The position numbers and the translations under genes are program-made. A stretch of 64,000 nt of DNA from Streptomyces paradoxus (GTDB taxonomy: Bacteria > Actinomycetota > Actinomycetes > Streptomycetales > Streptomycetaceae): positions 714,454 through 778,453 of the forward strand of contig NZ_JACHGV010000003.1 in assembly GCF_014202475.1 (NCBI RefSeq), written 5' to 3'. Positions within the stretch are counted from its first letter, which is position 1. Each line of letters begins with the position of its first letter. Below are positions 22,953 to 30,133 of the stretch, piece after piece. The notes below the pieces were generated by a model that saw only the letters and a list, made by a program, of their open reading frames with translations, did not search any database and had not been told where the DNA came from.

Positions 22953-25640
22953 TCAGCCCTCCGTGGACTCCGCGGCGGCCGTGGCCTTGCGGGTGCGGCG
23001 GGCCCTGGGCTTCGCCTCCGCCGCGTCCTCCGGAGCGGCGGCCGTGGCGGCCGTCGTCGCCTTGCGCGCACGGCGCGGCTTGGCGGCCTCCGGCTCCTGA
23101 TCCGCCTGTGCGGGGATCTCGGTGGGCTCGGCGGCCTTACGGGTCCGGCGGCGCGGCTTGGCCTCCGTGCCCTCGGCCGTGTCGACGGCGGCCTCGGCCG
23201 CGGCGGCGGTCTTCCGCGTCCGGCGCGGCTTGGCCTCGGCGGCCTCCCCGTCCGGGGCGGCGGCGGCCGTCTTCCGCGTGCGGCGCGGCTTGGCCTCGGC
23301 GGTCTCCGGCTCCTGAGCCGTCTGGGCCGGGATCTCGGCGACGGCCGCGACGGGCTCGGCGGCCTTACGGGTCCGGCGGCGCGGCTTGGCCTCCACGCCC
23401 TCGGCCGTGTCGACGGCGTCCTCCGCCGGGGCGGCGGCCTTGCGGGTGCGGCGCGGCTTGCTCTCCACGGCCTCGGGAGCCGTGGCCGCGGTCTCGGCGG
23501 CTTCGGCGGTCTTGCGGGTGCGGCGGCGCGGCTTGGCCTCCACGCCCTCGGCCGTGTCGACGGCGGCCTCGGCCGCCGCTGCCGTCGCCTTGCGCGTACG
23601 CCTGGGCTTCGCCTCAGCCGTCTCGGCGGTGTCCTCCGCCGCTGCGGCCGTCTTGCGGGTGCGGCGCGGCTTGGCCTCGGTCGCCTCGGCCGTGTCGACG
23701 CTCGCCTCGGCCTTCGCGGCCGTCTTGCGGGTACGACGCGGCTTCGTCTCCACCGGCTCCGTAGCGGACTCGGTGGTCCCCTCGGCCGTGTCGACCGCCG
23801 ACTCGGCCGCGGACGCCGCCGTGGCCTTGCGGGTGCGGCGGCGCGGCGCAGCGGCGGCAGCCTCGGGCAGCGCGGCCTCCGCGGCGGCCGGGGCCTCGGC
23901 GACGATCGCCGGCTCCGGGGCCGACGGCGTCACCGCGGCCTCGGTCTCCACCGCGGGCGTCTCCGACCGGCGCGTACGGCGCCGGCGCGGCTTCGCGGCC
24001 GCCTCCGGGGCATCGGCAGCCGTGCCCTCCGCCGTCGCGACGGCGGTCTCCGCCTGCTCGGACGCGGGGGACTCGACCGCCGTGACCGGGGCCGCCTCGG
24101 ACTGCGCCCCGCGGGTGCGGCGACGGCGGCGCGGGGTGCGCGGCGCCGTGACGGCATCCGCCTCGGCGGCGCCGCCGATGGCCGTGATGTCCGGCGTGGT
24201 GGTGCCGGCGGACTCGGGCGCCCCGTCCACCGCGGCCCCGCCGCGGGTACGGCGGCGGCGACGCGGCGTACGCGACGAGCGCTCGCGGTCGGCCGAACGG
24301 GACTCGTCCCGGTCGCCGCGGCCACCCCGGCCGCCGCGACCGCGCGGCCCCCGGCCGCCGGTCTCGCCCAGATCCTCCAGCTCCTCCGCGTCCAGCCCGG
24401 CGCGCTTGCGCTCCGAGCGCGGCAGGACGCCCTTCGTGCCCTCGGGGATGCCGAGGTCGGTGAAGAGGTGCGGGGAGGTGGAGTACGTCTCCGGCGGGTC
24501 GTTGAAGCCCAGGTCCAGCGCCTTGTTGATCAGCTGCCAGCGCGGGATGTCGTCCCAGTCGACGAGCGTGATCGCGATGCCCTTGGCGCCCGCGCGGCCC
24601 GTACGGCCGATGCGGTGCAGGTACGTCTTCTCCTCTTCCGGCGACTGGTAGTTGATGACGTGCGTGACGCCCTCGACGTCGATGCCGCGCGCGGCGACGT
24701 CGGTGCAGACGAGCACGTCCACCTTGCCGTTGCGGAAGGCGCGCAGGGCCTGCTCGCGGGCGCCCTGGCCCAGGTCGCCGTGGACCGCGCCGGAGGCGAA
24801 GCCGCGCTGCTTGAGCTGGTCGGCGAGGTCGGCCGCTGTGCGTTTGGTGCGGCAGAAGACCATGACCAGCCCGCGGCCCTCGGCCTGAAGGATGCGCGCG
24901 ACCATCTCGGGCTTGTCCATGTTGTGCGCGCGGTAGATGAACTGCTTGGTGTTCGCGACCGTCTTGCCCGCGTCGTCCGGCGCCGTGGCGCTGATGTGCG
25001 TGGGCTGCGACATGTAGCGGCGGGCGAGGCCGATGACCGCGCCCGGCATGGTCGCCGAGAACAGCATCGTCTGGCGCCGCACGGGCAGCATGTTGATGAT
25101 CTTCTCGACGTCGGGCAGGAAGCCCAGGTCGAGCATCTCGTCGGCCTCGTCGAGAACCAGGCACTTGACGTGCTTCAGGTTCAGCTTCTTCTGCCCGGCG
25201 AGGTCGAGGAGCCGGCCCGGGGTGCCGACGACCACGTCGACGCCCTTCTTCAGGGCCTCGACCTGGGGCTCGTAGGCACGGCCGCCGTAGATGGCGAGGA
25301 CGCGCACGTTGCGCACCTTGCCCGCGGTCAGCAGGTCGTTGGTGACCTGCGTGCACAGCTCGCGCGTGGGGACGACGACGAGCGCCTGCGGGGCCTCGGT
25401 GAGGGCTTCGGGCTCGGCGCGTCCGGCCTCGACGTCGGCGGGGACGGTGACGCGCTCCACGAGCGGGAGGCCGAAGCCGAGCGTCTTGCCGGTGCCGGTC
25501 TTGGCCTGGCCGATGACGTCCGTGCCCGAGAGGGCGACGGGGAGCGTCATCTCCTGGATGGGGAAGGGGGTGATGATGCCGACGGCTTCAAGGGCCTCGG
25601 CGGTCTCGGGGAGGATTCCGAGCTCTCGGAACGTAGTCAG
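22953..25640 (-). CDS. DEAD-box RNA helicase with long basic repeat tail, CTG start
   Basis: An 895-residue protein. CTG 25640 (GAAGAGG upstream) is the only plausible start that keeps the Q motif (FRELGI...PFPIQ); no ATG or GTG precedes it in frame after a stop. The core (1-380) has Walker A AKTGTGKT, PTRELC, DEAD as LDEADEMLD, SAT, and RIGRTGR. From about residue 450 to the end runs a low-complexity tail of about 450 residues with some 15 copies of KPRR(R)TRK separated by Ala/Glu-rich spacers. Such basic tails bind RNA nonspecifically. The closest named relative is RhlE/CsdA-like Rv3211. Expected roles are RNA unwinding in ribosome assembly or mRNA turnover. Confidence 0.93.
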   Translation of the reverse strand: MTTFRELGILPETAEALEAVGIITPFPIQEMTLPVALSGTDVIGQAKTGTGKTLGFGLPLVERVTVPADVEAGRAEPEALTEAPQALVVVPTRELCTQVTNDLLTAGKVRNVRVLAIYGGRAYEPQVEALKKGVDVVVGTPGRLLDLAGQKKLNLKHVKCLVLDEADEMLDLGFLPDVEKIINMLPVRRQTMLFSATMPGAVIGLARRYMSQPTHISATAPDDAGKTVANTKQFIYRAHNMDKPEMVARILQAEGRGLVMVFCRTKRTAADLADQLKQRGFASGAVHGDLGQGAREQALRAFRNGKVDVLVCTDVAARGIDVEGVTHVINYQSPEEEKTYLHRIGRTGRAGAKGIAITLVDWDDIPRWQLINKALDLGFNDPPETYSTSPHLFTDLGIPEGTKGVLPRSERKRAGLDAEELEDLGETGGRGPRGRGGRGGRGDRDESRSADRERSSRTPRRRRRTRGGAAVDGAPESAGTTTPDITAIGGAAEADAVTAPRTPRRRRRTRGAQSEAAPVTAVESPASEQAETAVATAEGTAADAPEAAAKPRRRRTRRSETPAVETEAAVTPSAPEPAIVAEAPAAAEAALPEAAAAAPRRRTRKATAASAAESAVDTAEGTTESATEPVETKPRRTRKTAAKAEASVDTAEATEAKPRRTRKTAAAAEDTAETAEAKPRRTRKATAAAAEAAVDTAEGVEAKPRRRTRKTAEAAETAATAPEAVESKPRRTRKAAAPAEDAVDTAEGVEAKPRRRTRKAAEPVAAVAEIPAQTAQEPETAEAKPRRTRKTAAAAPDGEAAEAKPRRTRKTAAAAEAAVDTAEGTEAKPRRRTRKAAEPTEIPAQADQEPEAAKPRRARKATTAATAAAPEDAAEAKPRARRTRKATAAAESTEG

Positions 25641-26025
25641 GGTGCTGCCTCTTCTGTGTGGGCGGCGCGAGGCGAGCGCGGGGTCGTGTCAGACCGTGCC
25701 GGGGACGTCGGCTGCCTACGGGCGGGCCGTAGAGCACGGGACCGCGCCGACGCTCTAGCGCTCGTGCCGCTGAGGGTGTCCCCCTCCGGGACTCGTACGC
25801 ACTGGGGCGGACGGCCGGGGAGGGCTGTCGGGTCGGAGCCGATCGGGCCACCGACCGGGCATCCTCATACGTGCGGCCTGTCGAGGTACGTCGACGTACC
25901 AGCAGGCGCATTACCACCATACCCCGGAATCCCGCACATGCGATGGCCGATTCGGTCACGTAGTCGTCGTCACAGTGATTGACCAGGGCCTTACGACCCC
26001 CGGCGGGCGGGCTATTGTGCGCTTC
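25641..26025. promoter_or_regulatory. Divergent promoter region with a 16-bp perfect palindrome (25885-25900)
   Basis: 385 bases without a gene between the divergent helicase and ferritin-like genes. GGTACGTC (25885-25892) is followed by its exact complement GACGTACC (25893-25900), a good dimeric repressor site. On the plus strand TTACGA (25991-25996) and TATTGT (26013-26018), 16 nt apart, predict a transcript starting at or next to the ATG at 26026, so the ferritin-like gene is probably leaderless. Confidence 0.5.
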
Positions 26026-26775
26026 ATGACGAGCTCTGACAAGCCTGAGAACGCCTCGGACACCGCCGCCGCCGAACCGACCTCGGTCGCCGCCCGGGAC
26101 TGGGCGACGGCCTCCGCCGACCCGCAGTACCGCGCCGCGGTCGTGGACCTGCTCGGTGCGCTCGCGTACGGGGAGCTGGCGGCGTTCGAGCGGCTCGCGG
26201 AGGACGCCAAGCTGGCGCCGACACTGGAGGACAAGGCGGAGCTGGCGAAGATGGCGTCGGCGGAGTTCCACCACTTCGAGAGGCTGCGCGACCGGCTCGC
26301 CGAGATCGGGGAGGAGCCGACGCGGGCGATGGAGCCGTTCGTCGCCGCGTACGACGGGTTCCACAAGCAGACGGCCCCCTCGGACTGGCTGGAGGGCCTC
26401 GTCAAGGCCTACGTCGGCGACTCCATCGCCAGCGACTTCTACCGGGAGGTCGCCGCCCGGCTGGACTCCGACTCCCGCAACCTGGTGCTGGCCGTCCTCG
26501 ACGACACGGGGCACGGCGGCTTCGCCGTGGAGAAGGTGCGGGCCGCGATCGAAGCCGACCCGCGCGTGGGCGGGCGGCTCGCGCTGTGGGCGCGGCGGCT
26601 GATGGGCGAGGCCCTGTCGCAGTCCCAGCGGGTGGTCGCCGACCGGGACGCCCTGTCGACCATGCTGGTGGGCGGGGTCGCGGACGGCTTCGACCTCGCC
26701 GAGGTCGGCAAGATGTTCTCCCGGATCACCGAGGCCCACACCAAGCGGATGGCCGCGCTGGGGCTGGCCGCCTAG
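26026..26775 (+). CDS. Ferritin-like fold protein (Rv3210c-like)
   Basis: A 249-residue, mostly helical protein starting at ATG 26026 with no Shine-Dalgarno and a promoter placed for leaderless transcription. Helices carry Glu/His pairs at the right spacing for a ferritin-like four-helix bundle (ALAYGELAAFERLAEDA, then MASAEFHHFERLRDRL, and later SDFYREVAARL and HTKRMAAL). The EFHHFE segment resembles the metal ligands of MiaE-type tRNA hydroxylases and related diiron proteins. M. tuberculosis has a similar gene next to the Rv3211 helicase. The reaction is unknown. Confidence 0.8.
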   Translation: MTSSDKPENASDTAAAEPTSVAARDWATASADPQYRAAVVDLLGALAYGELAAFERLAEDAKLAPTLEDKAELAKMASAEFHHFERLRDRLAEIGEEPTRAMEPFVAAYDGFHKQTAPSDWLEGLVKAYVGDSIASDFYREVAARLDSDSRNLVLAVLDDTGHGGFAVEKVRAAIEADPRVGGRLALWARRLMGEALSQSQRVVADRDALSTMLVGGVADGFDLAEVGKMFSRITEAHTKRMAALGLAA

Positions 26776-26829
26776 TCCATCGCCGAGCGGCCGGGCCACG
26801 TCGTCAGCGCCGCCTCTGTCGGCGACTGC

Positions 26830-27099
26830 TCAGGCGGTCGCCGACCGGCGGCGCAGTCTTCCCGCGGGGCGCAGCAGGAGCGACAGCGAGGCGACGGAGA
26901 CGATCACCGCGCCGAGCAGGACGAGCAGCACGTGCCCGGCGTCCAGCGCGCTGTGCATGACGAAGGCCCCGAAGAGGGCACCGGCGACACCGGTCGACAG
27001 CACCATGGGGCGGGCCGGGAGACGGTGCGACAGGCGGTGCGCGGCCGCCCATGCCAGAGCCAGGCCGAGGATCGCGGAGCTCAGCACTTCCAGGAGCAT
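26830..27099 (-). CDS. Small membrane protein of unknown function
   Basis: An 89-residue protein from ATG 27099, with GGGAGGG 8 nt upstream. It has about three hydrophobic stretches (MLLEVLSSAILGLALAWAAA, LSTGVAGALFGAFVMHSA, HVLLVLLGAVIVSVASLSLL) and a basic C-terminal tail (RPAGRLRRRSATA), positive inside. A Gly/His-containing middle helix is notable. I do not recognise the family. It is convergent with the ferritin-like gene, 54 nt away. Confidence 0.7.
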   Translation of the reverse strand: MLLEVLSSAILGLALAWAAAHRLSHRLPARPMVLSTGVAGALFGAFVMHSALDAGHVLLVLLGAVIVSVASLSLLLRPAGRLRRRSATA

Positions 27100-27271
27100 G
27101 TCGGGGTCCCTCCCACACGGCCGGCTGCCCACATCGGTCGTAGCCCGTCTTACCCCTGACCTGCGGAATCCAATCCACCCCTGTGGGCGACTTGTGCTCC
27201 ATCCGTGGCGGAAGCGGTGTGCCGCAAGGGGAAAGTGTGGGCCACGCGGAAGGGGTGTCCGAGGGAGGGCG

Positions 27272-27346
27272 ACGTAAACGGGGGGCGGCTACGCAAACGG
27301 GGGGCAGATACGCGAGCGGGGGGCGGATACGCGAGCGGGGCGGGCC
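27272..27346. repeat. 19-bp tandem repeat, nearly four units
   Basis: Units begin ACGTAAAC (27272), ACGCAAAC (27291), ACGCGAGC (27310) and ACGCGAGC (27329), each followed by a G-run and ending GGCT, AGAT, GGAT. The period is exactly 19 bp and the copies differ at two to four positions. The last unit merges into the terminator hairpin of the DUF3107 gene. The G-runs could form a G-quadruplex on this strand. Confidence 0.75.
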
Positions 27347-27371
27347 GGCCGTAGCCGTCCCGCCCCGCTCG
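27332..27371 (-). terminator. Hairpin terminator after the DUF3107 gene
   Basis: CGAGCGGGGCGGG (27332-27344) pairs perfectly over 13 bp with CCCGCCCCGCTCG (27359-27371), 10 nt beyond the stop of the minus-strand gene. Confidence 0.78.
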
Positions 27372-27380
27372 CTCATGCGC

Positions 27381-27608
27381 CTACAGCGCGCCGAAGCCCA
27401 CCTTGCGCGGGGCCGGCTCACCGATCTCGACGTACGCGAGACGGTCGGCCGGGACGAGGAGCTTGCGGCCGTGCTCGTCCACGAGGCTCAGCAGCTGCGA
27501 CTTGCCGGCCAGTGCCTCGGCGACCACGCGCTCGACCTCCTCGGCAGTCTGACCGCTCTCCAGAACGATCTCGCGGGGCGCGTGCTGCACGCCGATCTTG
27601 ACCTCCAC
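27381..27608 (-). CDS. DUF3107 small protein (TB9.4/Rv3208A-like)
   Basis: A 75-residue protein from GTG 27608, with GGAGGGA about 8 nt upstream. The sequence (EVKIGVQHAPREIVLESGQT, then ERVVAEALAGKS, then RKLLVPADRLAYVEIG) matches the actinobacterial DUF3107 family, which includes the mycobacterial antigen TB9.4. It should fold as a small alpha/beta domain. It is cytoplasmic, of unknown function. It lies downstream of the TetR gene on the same strand (135 nt), the same pairing as in M. tuberculosis. Confidence 0.85.
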   Translation of the reverse strand: MEVKIGVQHAPREIVLESGQTAEEVERVVAEALAGKSQLLSLVDEHGRKLLVPADRLAYVEIGEPAPRKVGFGAL

Positions 27609-27743
27609 GGCTATGTCCCTCCGACGGTCAGTGATGTGCGCGACCTTCCGCGCCGTACGCAGCACACATTAGCCCGGTGAGGGGACGTACATGCTCCGCC
27701 CGAGAACGCCACGAGCGAACACCGGGCGGGAACAAAGCGCCCG

Positions 27744-28391
27744 TCAGTGGTGCGGCTGGTCCATGCCGTGCAGCGGGAAGCCCGCGATACCGCGCCACGC
27801 CAGCGAGGTGAGCAGCTGTACGGCCTGGTCGCGCGGCACGCTGCGGTCGCTGTGCAGCCAGGACCGCGCGACCACCTGGGCCAGGCCGCCCATGCCCGAG
27901 GCGAGCAGCATGGACTCCGCGCGCGACAGGCCGGTGTCTTCGGCGATGACGTCGCAGATCGCCTCCGCGCACTCGTTCGTGACCTTGTCGACGCGCTCGC
28001 GCACGGCGGGCTCGTTCGTCAGGTCCGACTCGAAGACCAGGCGGAAGGCGCCGCCGTCGTCCTCGACGTAGGCGAAGTAGGCGTCCATCGTCGCCCGGAC
28101 GCGCTGCTTGTTGTCGGTCGTCGACGCGAGCGCGTTGCGCACGGCCTGGATGAGCGACTCGCAGTGCTGGTCCAGCAGCGCGAGATAGAGGTCGAGCTTG
28201 CCCGGGAAGTGCTGGTAGAGCACCGGCTTGCTGACGCCCGCACGCTCCGCGATGTCGTCCATCGCGGCCGCGTGGTAGCCCTGGGCCACGAAGACCTCCT
28301 GGGCGGCGCCCAGGAGCTGGTTGCGTCGGGCACGGCGCGGCAGGCGTGTGCCCCGCGGGCGAACCGCCTCTGTCTGCTCTATGGCTGTCAC
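27744..28391 (-). CDS. TetR-family transcriptional regulator (Rv3208-like)
   Basis: A 215-residue protein. GTG 28391 has GGGAGG close upstream and is preferred over ATG 28403. A basic N-terminal arm (RPRGTRLPRRARRNQ) precedes the helix-turn-helix (AAMDDIAERAGVSKPVLYQH, about residues 43-62), followed by the all-helical ligand/dimer domain with an acidic DDGGAFRLVFES segment. It binds DNA as a dimer. Target genes are unknown; the perfect palindromes in this window (812-835 and 25885-25900) are of the type such proteins bind. It is conserved at this place across actinobacteria, so a core function is likely. Confidence 0.88.
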   Translation of the reverse strand: MTAIEQTEAVRPRGTRLPRRARRNQLLGAAQEVFVAQGYHAAAMDDIAERAGVSKPVLYQHFPGKLDLYLALLDQHCESLIQAVRNALASTTDNKQRVRATMDAYFAYVEDDGGAFRLVFESDLTNEPAVRERVDKVTNECAEAICDVIAEDTGLSRAESMLLASGMGGLAQVVARSWLHSDRSVPRDQAVQLLTSLAWRGIAGFPLHGMDQPHH

Positions 28392-28598
28392 GCCGCCTCC
28401 CATGTTCGTCCATGTGCGGATCTGGCCGCGTCGCCATCGTACTTTTCGGTAACCGTGGTGTGCGCGGTGAGAACGCAGAATTTCACGGACCGGACGGATG
28501 CGAAAGCGGTTGCGAAGGTTTCAAACAGGGTCAGAGCGGGCAAAATCCTGCCCCTTTCCTGTCCGTAGGAGCTGCTCGGCGCCCGTCAGCGGCGAGCG

Positions 28599-28823
28599 TC
28601 ACCGGTAGTCGTCCTCGTCGAGCGAGACGATCCGGGCCTGCTCCACCAAATCGGCCTCGTTGGCCCGGCCGGGGTCGACACCGGTCAGCGGGTCGTCGCG
28701 GTCCGGCGCGATGTCCGCCTGCTGCTCGGCCGCGTCGACCTCGGGGGCCTCGACATCGAACTCCTGCGCCTCCGGTGCGTCCTCGGCCTCGAACGTCTCG
28801 GGGTCGGTGGGGTCTACGGCCAT
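28599..28823 (-). CDS. Small acidic protein of unknown function
   Basis: A 74-residue protein from ATG 28823, with GGAAGGGAG upstream. About a third of its residues are Asp or Glu (ETFEAEDAPEAQEFDVEAPE) and it has no Cys, Trp or hydrophobic core, so it is probably disordered. The end RIVSLDEDDYR is the least acidic and may be the conserved part. I do not recognise a domain. It is transcribed alone towards the TetR gene, with 207 nt between. Confidence 0.68.
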   Translation of the reverse strand: MAVDPTDPETFEAEDAPEAQEFDVEAPEVDAAEQQADIAPDRDDPLTGVDPGRANEADLVEQARIVSLDEDDYR

Positions 28824-29078
28824 GCTGGGCTCCCTTCCTACGAACGTCCCTGGGGATGCAGGGGCCACACGCGGGTGCCCTCTGTACGAGCCTAGGAGAC
28901 ACCCGATCCGGACGCTATGCGATCCGCGTCCGGGACGTGACACAGTGCGCATCCCGTTGACTGCTACCCCCGTGTGCCCGGGTGCCTCCTCTTCCGCCCG
29001 CGCAACGGGCCGAATCCTGTGACGGCGAACACAGGCGAACACATGAGTCACTGCGTGATCGTCTCGTAACATTGCCGC

Positions 29079-30125
29079 ATGTCTTCGACCGAGCTGCCGT
29101 TCGTGCCGCCCGCCAATGTGCTGCCGAAGGTGGGGACCGTCCGGGTCGCGGAGGGTGAGCGCCTGCGGTCGGTCGAGCTGCCGGGCGTCACGCTGACGAT
29201 CCGGTCGAGGCCTCCCGCGCGCGAAGGGCTGCCGCCCGCGCTGTTCGTGCACGGGCTCGGCGGTTCCTCGCAGAACTGGTCGGCGCTGATGGCGCTGCTG
29301 GACGGCGTCGTCGACGGCGAGGCCCTTGACCTGCCCGGCTTCGGCGACTCCCCGCCACCGGACGACGGCGACTACTCCGTCACGGGCCACGCGCGCGCGG
29401 TCATCCGCCACCTCGACGCCTCCGGGCGGGGCCCCGTGCACCTGTTCGGGAACTCGCTCGGCGGCGCCATCACCACACGTGTCGCCGCGGTCCGGCCCGA
29501 TCTGGTCCGTACGCTCACGCTCGTGTCGCCCGCTCTGCCGGAAATCCGAGTGCAGCGCTCCGCCGTGCCCACGGGGCTGCTGGCGGTGCCCGGTGTCGCC
29601 CTGCTCTTCACCCGGCTCACCCGGGAGTGGACCGCGGAGCAGCGGGTCCGTGGCGTGATGGCGCTGTGTTACGGGGACCCCGGGCGGGTGACGCCGGAAG
29701 GATTCCGCAACGCCGTGCAGGAGATGGAACGGCGGCTGCGGCTGCCGTACTTCTGGGACGCGATGGCGCGTTCCGCGCGCGGGATCGTCAACGCGTACAC
29801 GCTGGGCGGCCAGCAGGGGCTGTGGCGCCAGGCCGAACGGGTGCTCGCCCCCACCCTCCTCGTCTACGGCGGCCGCGACCAGCTCGTCGGCTTCCGCATG
29901 GCCCAGAAGGCGGCCCGGGCCTTCCGTGACTCCCGGCTGGTGACGTTGCCCGACGCGGGACATGTGGCGATGATGGAGTACCCGGAGACAGTGGCTCTGT
30001 CGGTTCGTGAACTCCTGGAAGAAGCAGGAGAGTTGGGCACGCAGCGAGCGAGACGGGCCGACCGGGCGGATGCCGGGGGCGACGCCGCCGACGAAGAAGG
30101 CACCGACGAGAGCATGGGGGGCTGA
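29079..30125 (+). CDS. Alpha/beta hydrolase
   Basis: A 348-residue protein from ATG 29079. Hydrolase landmarks are LFVHGLGGSSQNW (about 54-66), LDLPGFGDS, nucleophile in LFGNSLGGA (about Ser129), Asp in VYGGRDQLVG (about 272) and His in PDAGHVAMMEYP. The fold and motifs are those of the epoxide hydrolase/haloperoxidase-like group. The last 35 residues are a charged tail of Arg/Ala and Asp/Glu. The gene ends 8 nt before the DUF3152 gene, so the two are cotranscribed. Confidence 0.87.
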   Translation: MSSTELPFVPPANVLPKVGTVRVAEGERLRSVELPGVTLTIRSRPPAREGLPPALFVHGLGGSSQNWSALMALLDGVVDGEALDLPGFGDSPPPDDGDYSVTGHARAVIRHLDASGRGPVHLFGNSLGGAITTRVAAVRPDLVRTLTLVSPALPEIRVQRSAVPTGLLAVPGVALLFTRLTREWTAEQRVRGVMALCYGDPGRVTPEGFRNAVQEMERRLRLPYFWDAMARSARGIVNAYTLGGQQGLWRQAERVLAPTLLVYGGRDQLVGFRMAQKAARAFRDSRLVTLPDAGHVAMMEYPETVALSVRELLEEAGELGTQRARRADRADAGGDAADEEGTDESMGG

Positions 30126-30133
30126 GGCGCGAC

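Noticed and set aside
27272..27346. CRISPR array
   Set aside because: The 19-bp units are directly adjacent without spacers, and there are no cas genes.
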